DNA from: Sulfurospirillum deleyianum DSM 6946
GTDB lineage: Bacteria > Campylobacterota > Campylobacteria > Campylobacterales > Sulfurospirillaceae
DNA length: 64,000 nucleotides
Assembly: GCF_000024885.1 (NCBI RefSeq)
Contig: NC_013512.1
Coordinates: 186,001-250,000, forward strand
Direction of reading: 5' to 3'
The first letter of the stretch is position 1, and the number at the start of each line of letters is the position of its first letter. The notes below the pieces were generated by a model that ran no database searches, had not been told where the DNA came from, and saw nothing but the letters and a program-made list of their open reading frames with translations. This document shows, piece by piece, positions 1-9,529 of the stretch. A program made the position numbers and the translations under genes.

Positions 1-588
1 GCCATACATACGATACCCCGCACGGGTAATTTTATACCCTTTACATTCATCAGGCGTGAGTGGCGGAATATTGATATTTAAAAAGCGACGCTCACTTAGA
101 GGAAATGTGCCTTCTAAGATTTTTTTCGCTAAATCATGCACCGTTTTCTCCGCCAAATCATACCCATGGGTGAGTTCAATGTTTTGAGGCCCTCCCACAT
201 AGACTTGTGAAATCGCAATCGAGGGAATACCGTGCAAAGCGCCTTCCATAGCCGCACTGGCTGTTCCGCTGTACGTAATGTCCTCGCCTAAATTGGAGCC
301 TTTATTGATGCCACTTACAATGAGGTCGGGTTTGTTTGAACCTTCAAAAAGAGCGTTCAATGAGAGGTAGATACAATCCGTGGGTGTGCCATCATCGAGT
401 TTAAAAAAGTCATCTTCAAGAGAGATAAAACGAAGCGGACGGGTCAGGGTAAGGGAGTGTCCGCAGGCAGATTTTTCAGAACTTGGAGCGACAATAGTCA
501 CATGCCCTAAAGGACGAAGCGCACGAGCAAGTGCGTGAAGCCCTGCACTTTCAAAACCATCATCATTCGTAATTAAAATGCGTTTCAT
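1..588 (-). CDS. surE: 5'/3'-nucleotidase SurE (partial; C-terminus beyond left edge)
   Basis: Read on the minus strand from an ATG at 586-588, the frame stays open to the window edge (196 codons; the family is usually about 250-260). The protein opens with the SurE signature MKRILITNDDGFESAGL, holding the DD metal ligands, followed by the APSSEKSACGHSLT segment and a later VSGINKGSNLGEDITYSGTA block typical of SurE. SurE is a metal-dependent phosphatase of nucleoside 5'/3'-monophosphates in the cytoplasm. It is divergent from lpxB. A TATAAT-type -10 lies about 23 bp upstream of the start. Family assignment is secure; only the C-terminal part is unseen. Confidence 0.95.
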   Translation of the reverse strand, partial: MKRILITNDDGFESAGLHALARALRPLGHVTIVAPSSEKSACGHSLTLTRPLRFISLEDDFFKLDDGTPTDCIYLSLNALFEGSNKPDLIVSGINKGSNLGEDITYSGTASAAMEGALHGIPSIAISQVYVGGPQNIELTHGYDLAEKTVHDLAKKILEGTFPLSERRFLNINIPPLTPDECKGYKITRAGYRMYG

Positions 589-610
589 TTATAAACCTTG
601 TTTTTGGGAT

Positions 611-616
611 ATTATA
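611..616 (-). promoter_or_regulatory. Putative -10 box for surE
   Basis: On the minus strand this reads TATAAT, 22 nt before the surE start codon. No convincing -35 is visible, as is usual for sigma70 promoters in this phylum. The rest of the 132-bp divergent spacer holds a weaker TATAGA (683-688) facing lpxB. Confidence 0.5.
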
Positions 617-720
617 ACGAAAGAGACTTATGTTAGACTTCCTTTAAAGCACAAAAGCGAGTCTATTTTTAAGAGATTTTTGTATAGACTTCGTCATAAA
701 GAATTAAAAAAGGCACTGTT

Positions 721-1752
721 GTGAAATTATTGATTTCTGCGCTTGAACCCTCCGCCAATCTCCATTTAGAGCCTATTTTAAATGGAATAGAGGGGTGCGA
801 AATTTATGGCGTTTTTGATGAACGTTTTGGTAACCCCGTGATGCCTTCAAAAGCATTTTCCATTATGGGTTTTCTAGACGCATTGCCTAAAATTCGTAAG
901 GCTAAAAAAGCGATAAAAATTATGGCTCGGATGAGTTTTTTCGTGGATAAAGTTATTTTAATTGATTCACCTGCGTTTAATTTGCCTTTAGCCAAAGCGA
1001 TTAAAACAATTAATCCCAATGTGCCAATTATTTATTATATCTTGCCCAAAGTGTGGGCGTGGAAACCCAAACGTGTTAAAGCGATGCAGCGTTATTGCGA
1101 TGTTTTAGCCTCCATTTTTCCTTTTGAAGATCAGTTTTACACCAAATCGACTTATGTGGGCAATCCTCTTTTAGATGAGATTCCACTCTTTAAACTTCAA
1201 TGTGACACGAGTGGCGTGGTTGCCTTTTTACCAGGAAGTCGTAAAAGTGAGATTAAAACGCTCTTTCCCATTTATAAAGAGGTGGCAGCTAAGTTGGTAG
1301 ATAAGGAGAAGATTTTGGTGATTCCCCCTCATTTTGATTATCGAGAGATTGCTGAAATTTACGGGGATATTCACGATTTTAAAATCTGTAGAAATACTTA
1401 TGAGGCATTTGCCAAAAGCGAGTTTGCCTTTATTTGTTCGGGCACAGCAACCCTTGAAGCCGCACTGGTTGGTGTGCCATTTGTATTGGCTTACAGGGCT
1501 AAAGCGATTGATTTTTGGATTGCGAAACATTTTGTGAAATTGAGGCATGTGGGCTTAGCCAATATTTTATTTGATTTTGCCCATAAATCTGCTTTGCATG
1601 AAGAGCTTTTGCAAGAAGAGGTGAGTGTTGAGGGTTTGCTTCACGCTTATAAAAATGTCGATAAAGAGGCATTTTTAATACAGGCAAAGGAGCTTCGAGG
1701 CATGTTAAAGCACGGTGCCACAGAGGCAATGATAAGTATTATTAAGGCATAA
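721..1752 (+). CDS. lpxB: Lipid-A-disaccharide synthase LpxB
   Basis: 343 aa with a GTG start preceded by AAAAAGG at 7-nt spacing. LpxB condenses UDP-2,3-diacylglucosamine with lipid X to form the lipid A disaccharide at the inner membrane. Diagnostic segments are the N-terminal SALEPSANLHLEPI (the GE-x-SGD region of other LpxB proteins, here altered), DSPAFNLPLAK, YYILPKVWAWKPKR, LPGSRKSEI and CSGTATLEAALVGVPFVLAYR. It lies 28 nt before greA. Length matches the short epsilonproteobacterial form. lpxH, which makes its substrate, lies 1.5 kb downstream. Confidence 0.93.
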   Translation: MKLLISALEPSANLHLEPILNGIEGCEIYGVFDERFGNPVMPSKAFSIMGFLDALPKIRKAKKAIKIMARMSFFVDKVILIDSPAFNLPLAKAIKTINPNVPIIYYILPKVWAWKPKRVKAMQRYCDVLASIFPFEDQFYTKSTYVGNPLLDEIPLFKLQCDTSGVVAFLPGSRKSEIKTLFPIYKEVAAKLVDKEKILVIPPHFDYREIAEIYGDIHDFKICRNTYEAFAKSEFAFICSGTATLEAALVGVPFVLAYRAKAIDFWIAKHFVKLRHVGLANILFDFAHKSALHEELLQEEVSVEGLLHAYKNVDKEAFLIQAKELRGMLKHGATEAMISIIKA

Positions 1753-1780
1753 TTATTGGAAGGATATAAGGAGTATACGA

Positions 1781-2284
1781 ATGAATACTAAAGAACCGAT
1801 GACTGAATATGGCTATAAAAAATTAACCGATGAACTGAGTGACTTAAAAAAAAGACAACGTCCAGAGACGGTGATAGAGCTTGATATCGCACGAAGCCAC
1901 GGCGATTTAAAAGAGAATGCGGAATACCATGCGGCGAAAGAGAAATTGGCGTTTATTGATTCTCGTATTGCAGAACTCAGCGATTTGGTATCGCGCTCGC
2001 AAGTGATTGACCCTAGCACGTATGAGCATGACAAAGTGCGTTTTGGCTCAACCATTACGCTAGAGAATTTAGAAACCAATGAAGAGGTAACGTATAGTAT
2101 TGTAGGCAGTACGGAGAGCAATCCTGATTTAGGGCTAATTTCGTATCATTCACCGCTTTCTAAACAGTTGATGGGGCGTTGTGTGGATGAGGAAGTGATG
2201 ATTAAATTGCCCGTAGGAACGCAAGAGTATGCCATTTTAAACATTACGTATTGTGAAATTAGCTTTGAGGTAAAATCTAAATGA
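1781..2284 (+). CDS. greA: Transcription elongation factor GreA
   Basis: 167 aa. GreA rescues backtracked RNA polymerase by stimulating cleavage of the transcript 3' end through its secondary channel. The N-terminal coiled coil carries the conserved ARSHGDLKENAEYHAAKE block with the acidic tip, and the C-terminal FKBP-like domain has the GLISYHSPLSKQLMGR region. The start is fixed by AAGGAG 7 nt upstream. A longer than usual N-terminus (MNTKEPMTEYGY) precedes the coiled coil. Its TGA stop overlaps the argC ATG (ATGA), so the two are probably translationally coupled. Confidence 0.96.
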   Translation: MNTKEPMTEYGYKKLTDELSDLKKRQRPETVIELDIARSHGDLKENAEYHAAKEKLAFIDSRIAELSDLVSRSQVIDPSTYEHDKVRFGSTITLENLETNEEVTYSIVGSTESNPDLGLISYHSPLSKQLMGRCVDEEVMIKLPVGTQEYAILNITYCEISFEVKSK

Positions 2285-3285
2285 GAGTCGCGATTATTGG
2301 GGCGAGTGGGTATACAGGCTTAGAGCTGATTAAAATGCTCATTTCTCATCCACATTTTGAGATTACCTATATTGCCACCACAGAGGGTGGCGTTAAGGCG
2401 AGTGCATTGCATCCAAGTTTGGTGGGTGTCTTTGAACAAGAGGTGCTTAAAGCCGATGCTAAAGAGGTAGCAAAACATGCGGATTTGGCATTTTTAGCCC
2501 TTCCTCATCAAGCGGCGATGGGCTTTGCCAAAGAACTTTTAGAGTTACATGTAAAGGTAGTTGATCTCTCAGCGGATTATCGTTTAGAGCTTGAAGCCTA
2601 TGAAAAACACTACTGTGAACATCAAGATAAAGAGCATCTTCAAGAGGCGGTCTATGGGCTTCCTGAGATTCATAAAGAGAAAATTAAAGCAGCTCGTTTG
2701 ATTGCCAATCCCGGCTGTTACCCTACCGCTTCACTCTTAGCGGTTTTACCGTTTCTTTCGTATCTTAAAAAAGACGCACCCATTTTTCTTGATGCAAAAA
2801 GTGGGGTCTCGGGTGCGGGTAAAAAACTCTCTCAAACATCGCATTTTGTTACGATTAATGAGAATATTTTTGCTTACAATCCTCTCAAACACCGTCATGA
2901 GCCAGAGATTGCAGAAAAGATTGCTCAAGCGAGTGGACACGCTTACGAGGTCAATTTTATTCCCCATCTTTTGCCTGTGAGTCGAGGGATGTTGGTGAGT
3001 GCGTATTTGCAAACGAGTGAAGTGATTGATGCTAAAGCCGTCCTTCAATCTTTTTACAAAGAGGCTCGTTTTGTGAGAGTAAGAGAAAATCCTGTGGATA
3101 TTAAGTCGGTGGCAGGAACGAACTTTTGTGATTTGTTTGTGACCCAAAAAGGGACATCACTTTTTGTCTCTTCAGCGATCGACAATCTTTTAAGAGGCGC
3201 TTCTTCTCAAGCAGTGGTGAATGCCAACCTTATGTGTGGGTTTGAAGAGAGCGCTGGAATCCCCATCATTGCGTATGTCCCCTAA
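2281..3285 (+). CDS. argC: N-acetyl-gamma-glutamyl-phosphate reductase ArgC
   Basis: 334 aa. ArgC reduces N-acetyl-glutamyl phosphate to the semialdehyde with NADPH in arginine synthesis. The Rossmann motif GASGYTGLELIKML is at the N-terminus, the catalytic Cys lies in ANPGCYPTAS, and the SGVSGAGKK and PHLLPVSRGML blocks are as in the family. It overlaps greA by 4 nt and lpxH by 11 nt. Residues around LELHVKVVD are encoded across one copy of the TTACATGTAA palindrome (2545-2554). Confidence 0.96.
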   Translation: MRVAIIGASGYTGLELIKMLISHPHFEITYIATTEGGVKASALHPSLVGVFEQEVLKADAKEVAKHADLAFLALPHQAAMGFAKELLELHVKVVDLSADYRLELEAYEKHYCEHQDKEHLQEAVYGLPEIHKEKIKAARLIANPGCYPTASLLAVLPFLSYLKKDAPIFLDAKSGVSGAGKKLSQTSHFVTINENIFAYNPLKHRHEPEIAEKIAQASGHAYEVNFIPHLLPVSRGMLVSAYLQTSEVIDAKAVLQSFYKEARFVRVRENPVDIKSVAGTNFCDLFVTQKGTSLFVSSAIDNLLRGASSQAVVNANLMCGFEESAGIPIIAYVP

Positions 3286-4015
3286 TCTTGTCATTCGTGA
3301 AGGAGCGCATTTTATCGCCGATGCGCACGATAGCTCTCAGCGCTCCTTTTTCTTTGAATACCTTTTACATGTAAAGAAAGATCCTCCACCCCAACTCTTT
3401 TTAATGGGCGATATGTTTGATCTATTGGTTGGTGAAGTGCGTCATGGCGTCAAGCAATACGCCCACTATATTGCCCTCTTAGAAGAGATTGCACAGAGCT
3501 GTGAGGTGTACTATTTTGAGGGCAATCATGACTTTTGTCTCTCAAAACTCTTTAACCATGTAAAGGTGATACCTCTTTCTCAACAACCTCTTACATGTAA
3601 ACTTCCTAGCGGACAAAGCTGTTTGTTACTGCATGGTGATAAATACGGTAACGATTGGCTCAACCGTCTCTACACGGCTTTGATTCGAAATCCTCTGATG
3701 TTGCGTTTTTTAAATGGCTGTGATGGGTTAAGTCATGGAGCCATTTCAAAGGCGATTGAAAAATCCCAAACTCAAAAGAACTTATGCAAACGTATTCCTC
3801 ATTTTACAACGCTCATACAACGCAAGCTCTCTTTCTACCCTAAAGCGGAGGTGATCGCAGAAGGTCATTACCATCAGAATCACGCTTTTATGGTATCTGG
3901 TGTGCATTATATAAATTTTTCATCTTTTGCGTGCAATCAAAGCTACTTTAGTGTACAATCCTCACTAGAGACACCATTTGCACCCATGCAATTGAGGTCA
4001 TGTCCAAGTCAATAA
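3275..4015 (+). CDS. lpxH: UDP-2,3-diacylglucosamine diphosphatase (LpxH-type metallophosphoesterase)
   Basis: 246 aa, starting at the ATG that reads MSPNLVIREGAHF and overlaps the end of argC; an upstream in-frame ATG at 3221 lies inside argC and gives an unrelated-looking N-terminus. Calcineurin-type metal-binding motifs are present: FIADAHD, GDMFDLL, EGNHD, LLHGD and EGHYHQNH. LpxH removes UMP from UDP-diacylglucosamine to give lipid X, the step before LpxB (encoded 1.5 kb upstream). Two copies of the TTACATGTAA palindrome lie in the gene, read LHVK and LTCK. Confidence 0.82.
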   Translation: MSPNLVIREGAHFIADAHDSSQRSFFFEYLLHVKKDPPPQLFLMGDMFDLLVGEVRHGVKQYAHYIALLEEIAQSCEVYYFEGNHDFCLSKLFNHVKVIPLSQQPLTCKLPSGQSCLLLHGDKYGNDWLNRLYTALIRNPLMLRFLNGCDGLSHGAISKAIEKSQTQKNLCKRIPHFTTLIQRKLSFYPKAEVIAEGHYHQNHAFMVSGVHYINFSSFACNQSYFSVQSSLETPFAPMQLRSCPSQ

Positions 4016-4024
4016 GGGGCAGTA

Positions 4025-4975
4025 ATGGCGAAAGAAAGTATTTTAAAAGTAGGCTCTAATGAGATGGAGCTGGTTGACTTCCGTATTTTTAAAAAGGAAG
4101 AAAACGGGGTATATGAGGGAATTTATGGTGTGAATGTCGCCAAAGTGCGCGAAATCATCAAAATCCCTAATCTTACAGAACTTCCAGGTGTTCCTGATTA
4201 TATTGAGGGAATTTTTGATTTGCGTGGGATTGTGATTCCTGTGGTCAATCTTGCCAAATGGATGAACATCAAAGAGCCTGATGATGGGTCGATTAAACCA
4301 CGTATTATTATTACCGAATTTAGCGATATTTTAATTGGTTTTGTTGTTCATGAGGCGAAACGTATTCGTCGTATTAGTTGGAAAGATATCGAACCAGCAT
4401 CGTTTGTCGCAGGGATGGGCTCACTGGATAAGAGTCAGATTACGGGTGTGACACGGATTGAAAACGATGAGGTTTTGTTGATTTTAGACCTTGAAAGCGT
4501 TGTACAATCTTTGGGTATTTACCAGCCAAAAATTGATGTGGAAGATGATCAAATTCAAAAAATTGATGGTACAGCGTTGATTTTGGATGACAGTATGACC
4601 GCTCGAAAACTGGTCAGTGATGCACTTCGTAAAATGGGTATGCGTGTGGTCGAGGCAAAAGACGGCATGGAAGGCTTAGAGAGACTAAATGAGTTATACG
4701 CAAACTATCATGAGGATTTAACCGATGTGGTTAAAATTATCATTAGTGATGTGGAAATGCCTCAAATGGATGGGTTTCACTTTGCTGCCAATGTCAAAGA
4801 AGACCCAAGGTTTAAAAATATTCCGATTGTTTTTAACTCATCTATTAGCGATCATTTTAGTGAGATTAGAGGCAAAGAGGCGGGCGGTGAAGCCTATTTA
4901 ACCAAGTTTGATGCGGGTATCTTCTATAAAGAAGTCTCAAAAGTCATCAAAGCACATGTGAAAACAGCACAATAG
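4025..4975 (+). CDS. cheV: Chemotaxis coupling protein CheV (CheW-receiver)
   Basis: 316 aa. An N-terminal CheW-like domain (about 10-170, with VPDYIEGIFDLRGIVIPVVNL) is followed by a receiver domain (about 180-310) with the phosphoacceptor Asp in SDVEMPQMDGF, the acidic pair in LILDDSMTARK and the Lys in LTKFD. CheV links chemoreceptors to CheA and may act as a phosphate sink or adaptation device. It is the first gene of cheV-cheAY-cheW, with 10-nt spacings. Confidence 0.95.
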   Translation: MAKESILKVGSNEMELVDFRIFKKEENGVYEGIYGVNVAKVREIIKIPNLTELPGVPDYIEGIFDLRGIVIPVVNLAKWMNIKEPDDGSIKPRIIITEFSDILIGFVVHEAKRIRRISWKDIEPASFVAGMGSLDKSQITGVTRIENDEVLLILDLESVVQSLGIYQPKIDVEDDQIQKIDGTALILDDSMTARKLVSDALRKMGMRVVEAKDGMEGLERLNELYANYHEDLTDVVKIIISDVEMPQMDGFHFAANVKEDPRFKNIPIVFNSSISDHFSEIRGKEAGGEAYLTKFDAGIFYKEVSKVIKAHVKTAQ

Positions 4976-4985
4976 GGGTAGAACG

Positions 4986-7310
4986 ATGGAAGATATTCAA
5001 GAAATTTTAGAAGATTTTTTGGTTGAAGCGTTCGAACTTATTGAACAACTTGATCAAAATTTGGTAGAGCTAGAGTCAAATCCTGATGATTTGGAACTGC
5101 TTAATAGCATTTTTAGGGTGGCACATACGATTAAAGGGTCATCATCGTTTTTAAATTTTGATATCCTTACAGGTCTTACACACCATATGGAAGATGTCTT
5201 AAATAAGGCACGTCATGGTGAACTTAAGCTCACACACGATGTTATGGATGTGGTTTTAGAGTCGATTGACTTAATGAAAAGCTTACTTCATGCGATTCGT
5301 GACCATGGCAATGATACTTCTATTGGTATTGATATCACGGATATTTGTCATCGTTTGGATTTAATTTCAAATGGAGAAGAAGTACGTGCACCAGCGGCAC
5401 CTGTTCAGATGGATCCTGTGGAAACACCGATGAATGAGGATAATGTTGATTATTCAAAACTCAGCGATAAAGAGGTGGAAGACGAGATTGAGAGACTTCT
5501 TAAAATGCGTAAAGAAGAGGATCGTCAGCGCAAACAACACAGTGCAAAACCTGCTGCATCAACGCCAACACCTGTTTCTTCGCTTTTGGATGAAGAGAAT
5601 GAGGATGAAAAAGAGATACCAAAAGCCTCTGAACCCGTTAAACGTGCTGCAAGTAATGAAAACAATGCCCCTGCGAAAAAAGATGCATCCAGTTCTATGG
5701 AACAAACGATTCGTGTTGAGGTCAAACGACTTGACCACTTGATGAATTTAATTGGGGAGTTGGTTTTAGGTAAAAATAGATTGCTTAAAATTTATGACGA
5801 TGTGGAAGAGCGTTATGAGGGTGAGAAGTTTCTTGAAGAACTCAATCAAGTCGTCTCGTCTATTTCTTTGGTCACTACTGACTTACAAATTGCGGTGATG
5901 AAAACCAGAATGCTTCCGATTGCCAAAGTGTTCAATAAATTTCCACGCATGGTACGTGATCTTTCTCGTGAACTGGGTAAACAAATTGAGCTTGAAATTT
6001 CAGGTGAGGAAACAGAACTGGATAAATCCATTGTTGAAGAGATTGGTGATCCATTGGTACATATTATTCGAAACTCATGCGATCATGGTATCGAAGATGT
6101 CGAGAGCAGACGTGCAAAAGGTAAACCTGATACGGGACTCATTCAGCTTAAAGCGTACAATGAGGGCAATAATATTGTCATTGAAATTACCGATGATGGT
6201 AAAGGTTTAGATCCTGATTTACTCCGTTCAAAAGCGATTGAAAAAGGGATGATTACCGAGCGAGAAGCGGATGGTATGAGTGATAAAGAGGCGTATGCGC
6301 TTATCTTTAAACCTTCACTTTCTACGGCGAAAGTCGTGACCAACGTTTCAGGTCGTGGCGTGGGTATGGACGTTGTTAAGACCAATATTGAAAAACTCAA
6401 TGGTATTATTGATGTGGATAGTGAGGTAGGTCATGGAACGGTGATTCGTTTGAAGATTCCATTAACCCTTGCCATTATTCAAGCTTTATTGGTTGGGGCG
6501 CAAGAAGAGTATTATGCGATTCCTTTAGCCTCTGTTTTAGAGACTGTGCGTATCCCACTCGATGAGATTTACACGATTGAGGGTAAAAATGTTTTAAGAC
6601 TTCGAGATGAAGTGCTCTCTTTGGTTCGTCTCTCTGATATTTTTGGTGTTAAACAGGTCTATGAAGGTGGTGAACATACCTATGTCGTTGTCATAGGACT
6701 TGCCGAGTCAAAGCTAGGCATTGTGGTCGATACTTTAGTGGGTCAAGAGGAGATTGTTATTAAATCTCTAGGAGATTATTTGCAAGGGATTGAAGGCATT
6801 GCAGGAGCTACGATTCGAGGCGATGGTCGTGTGACATTGATTGTGGATGTTGCAGCATTGATGAATCTTGCTAAAGGGATTAATGTTGATATTCGTGCCA
6901 GTGCAGAAACAGTTGTTAAGACGAAGAGCGTCCCAAGTGATTATGTGGTCTTAGTGGTGGATGATAGTGCCATGGATAGAAACATTATGAAAAAATCAAT
7001 GGAACCGATTGGGGTTAAAACCATTGAGGCAAGCAACGGTCAAGAAGCACTCAATATGATTAAATCCTCAGAACACAGTATTGATGCGGTGTTGATTGAT
7101 ATTGAAATGCCACGCATGGATGGGTACACACTTGCAGGTGAAATTCGTAAGTATTCAAAATATAAAAATCTTCCACTTATCGCGGTGACTTCTCGTACCT
7201 CAAAATCAGATAGACTCAGAGGTGTTGAATCAGGCATGAGTGAATATATCACGAAACCTTACTCTCCAGAATACCTTGAGAGTGTTGTTCGAAAAAATAT
7301 TAAATTATAG
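4986..7310 (+). CDS. cheA: Hybrid chemotaxis histidine kinase CheAY (CheA with C-terminal receiver)
   Basis: 774 aa. Order: Hpt domain with the phosphorylated His47 in AHTIKGSSSFLNF; an acidic/Lys-rich linker at about 150-235; dimerisation domain; HATPase with N box NSCDHGIE, DDGKGLD and GRGVGMDVV; CheW-like regulatory domain; and a C-terminal receiver (about 655-770) with DDSAMDR, the acceptor Asp in LIDIEMPRMDGY, and TKPY. The CheA-receiver fusion is the standard form in this phylum. It phosphorylates CheY proteins in response to MCPs. There is no recognisable P2 domain between Hpt and linker. Confidence 0.95.
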   Translation: MEDIQEILEDFLVEAFELIEQLDQNLVELESNPDDLELLNSIFRVAHTIKGSSSFLNFDILTGLTHHMEDVLNKARHGELKLTHDVMDVVLESIDLMKSLLHAIRDHGNDTSIGIDITDICHRLDLISNGEEVRAPAAPVQMDPVETPMNEDNVDYSKLSDKEVEDEIERLLKMRKEEDRQRKQHSAKPAASTPTPVSSLLDEENEDEKEIPKASEPVKRAASNENNAPAKKDASSSMEQTIRVEVKRLDHLMNLIGELVLGKNRLLKIYDDVEERYEGEKFLEELNQVVSSISLVTTDLQIAVMKTRMLPIAKVFNKFPRMVRDLSRELGKQIELEISGEETELDKSIVEEIGDPLVHIIRNSCDHGIEDVESRRAKGKPDTGLIQLKAYNEGNNIVIEITDDGKGLDPDLLRSKAIEKGMITEREADGMSDKEAYALIFKPSLSTAKVVTNVSGRGVGMDVVKTNIEKLNGIIDVDSEVGHGTVIRLKIPLTLAIIQALLVGAQEEYYAIPLASVLETVRIPLDEIYTIEGKNVLRLRDEVLSLVRLSDIFGVKQVYEGGEHTYVVVIGLAESKLGIVVDTLVGQEEIVIKSLGDYLQGIEGIAGATIRGDGRVTLIVDVAALMNLAKGINVDIRASAETVVKTKSVPSDYVVLVVDDSAMDRNIMKKSMEPIGVKTIEASNGQEALNMIKSSEHSIDAVLIDIEMPRMDGYTLAGEIRKYSKYKNLPLIAVTSRTSKSDRLRGVESGMSEYITKPYSPEYLESVVRKNIKL

Positions 7311-7321
7311 GCGGTAGTGCG

Positions 7322-7816
7322 ATGAATGATAAATTAAATCAAATTATCCAAAAACAACAAAAACAGATTGATGAGCCTTATAAAAAAGAGGATGATGTTG
7401 TTCAACTCGTTGGATTTATAATTGGTCAAGAAGAGTACGCAGTGCCTATTTTGAGTATTCAAGAGATTATTAAACCGATTGAATATACCAGAGTTCCGAG
7501 TGTGCCTGATTATATTTTAGGTGTCTTTAATCTTCGAGGAAGTGTCATTCCTTTGATTGATTTGCGCCGTAAATTTAAAATGGACTCCGTTAAGCCAACA
7601 GAGGATACACGCTATATTGTGATGAAAGGGCATGATAATACCGCTGGATTTGTGATTGATAGACTCACCGAGGCGATTCGTATTAAAAGCAGTCGTATTG
7701 GACCACCACCTGAGACGATTCATGCGGAAAAAGGATTAGTTTATGGTATTGGTATGCGAGAGGAAAGTATTTTGACGATTTTAAAGGTTGAAGCGCTTTT
7801 AAAACGTGATTTTTAA
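7322..7816 (+). CDS. cheW: Chemotaxis adaptor CheW
   Basis: 164 aa, a single CheW domain after a charged N-terminal tail of about 22 residues. The block VGFIIGQEEYAVPILSIQEI and the VPDYILGVFNLRGSVIPLIDLR segment are classic CheW. It bridges MCPs and CheA. It is last in the cheV-cheAY-cheW operon, followed at once by a hairpin terminator. Confidence 0.95.
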   Translation: MNDKLNQIIQKQQKQIDEPYKKEDDVVQLVGFIIGQEEYAVPILSIQEIIKPIEYTRVPSVPDYILGVFNLRGSVIPLIDLRRKFKMDSVKPTEDTRYIVMKGHDNTAGFVIDRLTEAIRIKSSRIGPPPETIHAEKGLVYGIGMREESILTILKVEALLKRDF

Positions 7817-7825
7817 ATCTCTGTA

Positions 7826-7862
7826 AGAGCTAAGCCAGAAGGTTTAGCTCTTTACATGTAAA
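7826..7862. terminator. Bidirectional hairpin terminator between cheW and metF-like gene
   Basis: An 11-bp stem AGAGCTAAGCC / GGTTTAGCTCT (one G:U) with an AGAA loop lies between the convergent genes. It runs directly into a full TTTACATGTAAA palindrome (7851-7862), which shares the last stem base. Confidence 0.75.
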
Positions 7863-7864
7863 GA

Positions 7865-8779
7865 TTAATCTGCTAATAAATCTGCAATTAACTCAAAGTT
7901 ATTCGCACTCATCATATGAATTTTAGGGTGAACTTTTTTCAGCATACGAAATGTTTGGAGTGAAAGTTCAAAACCGACTTTATGTTCTTCTGCTTCACTG
8001 ATTTTTTTCGCATGGGCTAGTTTTTCCATCCAAAGTGTGGGAACATGCACTCCTGGAACGTGCGCGCTCAAAAATTGAGCAGTACGTAGCTTGATAATCG
8101 GGAAAAATCCTAAAATAAGCTCGGCCTCATGCGTCTCTTTTCCTATCTCTTTTTTCGCCTCTTTTAAGAGTTCTACAAGCATGGTAGCATTTTCCATACT
8201 GTAGACAGGCTGGGTGATAATGCCTACGGCTCCATGACTCATTTTTGTTGCCATTTTTTTCATTAAATGACGAGGTGTGTTGGCGTGAGCGTTACAAACC
8301 GCAAAGGGATAAATGGGTTTTGGTTGTGTTTTAAAAGGTTTGCCTGAATAATCAATCCCTGCATTAAAGCATTGAATAATATCCATTAAAAGGGTGCTAT
8401 TTCCCTCAAAAACACCTTTAAGAGCAGGTTGATCACTCGCACTTGCTGGATCACCTGTAAGGCATAAAATGGTGCGAAGGTCGTTTTCATTAGCGCCTAA
8501 AAGGTCTGATTGAAGGGCTAATTTGTTGCGATCACGCATGCTCATGGTTGCAATAACCGGTTTATGAAAACGATTTTGCAGTTTTAAAGCACCAAAAAGT
8601 GCGTTGTATTTCAAACGGGCTAAGGGGTTATCGGTGGTGCTAAAACCATCCACTTTTTTATCCAACCCAAGCTGTGCAATTTTCTCAATAATAGGCTCAA
8701 ATGTAGGCTCATGAATGGGTGTTGTCTCTAGCGTTAAGAGGCTATCATGTTTGAGTTTTTCAATAAAAGATTCTAACAT
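7865..8779 (-). CDS. metF: Methylenetetrahydrofolate reductase family protein (MetF-like)
   Basis: 304 aa with an ATG start. It has the (beta/alpha)8 MTHFR features: LTLETTP near the N-terminus (usual FEFFPP replaced), the ILCLTGDPASASDQP block that binds FAD in this family, a substrate-binding TQPVYSMENA segment and a LGFFPIIKLRTAQFLSAHVPGVHVP segment. Family members reduce 5,10-methylene-THF to 5-methyl-THF for methionine synthesis. The gene is monocistronic and convergent with cheW. Some homologues in anaerobes act with partner proteins; nothing here decides that. Confidence 0.8.
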   Translation of the reverse strand: MLESFIEKLKHDSLLTLETTPIHEPTFEPIIEKIAQLGLDKKVDGFSTTDNPLARLKYNALFGALKLQNRFHKPVIATMSMRDRNKLALQSDLLGANENDLRTILCLTGDPASASDQPALKGVFEGNSTLLMDIIQCFNAGIDYSGKPFKTQPKPIYPFAVCNAHANTPRHLMKKMATKMSHGAVGIITQPVYSMENATMLVELLKEAKKEIGKETHEAELILGFFPIIKLRTAQFLSAHVPGVHVPTLWMEKLAHAKKISEAEEHKVGFELSLQTFRMLKKVHPKIHMMSANNFELIADLLAD

Positions 8780-8893
8780 AAGGCTATCCGTACGATTAAT
8801 TTTTTTGTATTATAACCGAAAACGTGTTGGAATGTTGCCTAAGGTTTGGAGTGCTATAATAAACCCTTTATTCGTAATGAAGGAGCAATGAGA

Positions 8894-9514
8894 ATGAAAT
8901 TGTGTGTGTTTGATTTTGATTCAACCCTCATGGATGGTGAAACGATAGATTTTTTAGCAAAAGAGCATGGGGTAGAAAAAGAGGTCTGTGCGATTACGGA
9001 AGCAGCGATGCGTGGAGAGCTTGATTTCTTTGAGAGTTTAACGACCCGTGTCGGACTTTTAAAAGGGATGAATGCGAGAAAAGCCGAAGAGATTTGTGCT
9101 CATTTACCTTTAATGAATGGCGCATGTGATGCGATTGCAGGACTCAAAGCCAATGGGTATACCGTGATAGTCTTTAGTGGAGGATTTCGTATAGGCACAA
9201 CGCCTGCCAAAGCGATTTTAGGCTTTGATGCGGACTTTGCGAATATTTTACATGTAAGAGACAATCACTTAAGCGGGCTTGTGGGTGGCGATATGATGTT
9301 TGGATTTTCCAAGGGTGACATGTTAAGAAGGGTGCAAAATCTTTTACATGTAACAGAGGAAAATACAATGGCGGTGGGTGATGGAGCCAATGATTTGTCG
9401 ATGTTTGAACATGCGAGTAAAAAAGTGGCATTTTGTGCCAAACCTATTTTGAAGAGTGCCGCAAATATTGTAATTGATGAGAAAGATATGCGCAATCTTC
9501 TTGAATTTATTTAG
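8894..9514 (+). CDS. serB: Phosphoserine phosphatase SerB
   Basis: 206 aa. HAD-family enzyme for the last step of serine synthesis. Motif I is FDFDSTL with nucleophile Asp7 and general acid Asp9, motif II is VIVFSGGFR, and motif IV is GDGANDLSM. AAGGAG lies 8 nt before the chosen ATG (MKLCVF); the ATG two codons upstream is only 2 nt from it. Two TTACATGTAA copies lie 96 bp apart (read ILHVRD and LLHVTE). tal follows after 15 nt. Confidence 0.95.
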   Translation: MKLCVFDFDSTLMDGETIDFLAKEHGVEKEVCAITEAAMRGELDFFESLTTRVGLLKGMNARKAEEICAHLPLMNGACDAIAGLKANGYTVIVFSGGFRIGTTPAKAILGFDADFANILHVRDNHLSGLVGGDMMFGFSKGDMLRRVQNLLHVTEENTMAVGDGANDLSMFEHASKKVAFCAKPILKSAANIVIDEKDMRNLLEFI

Positions 9515-9529
9515 AAAAGAGTGTGAAGT

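Noticed and set aside
5434-5742. 102-codon plus-strand frame inside cheA
   Set aside because: Lies over the low-complexity linker of CheA in another frame; no recognisable motif.
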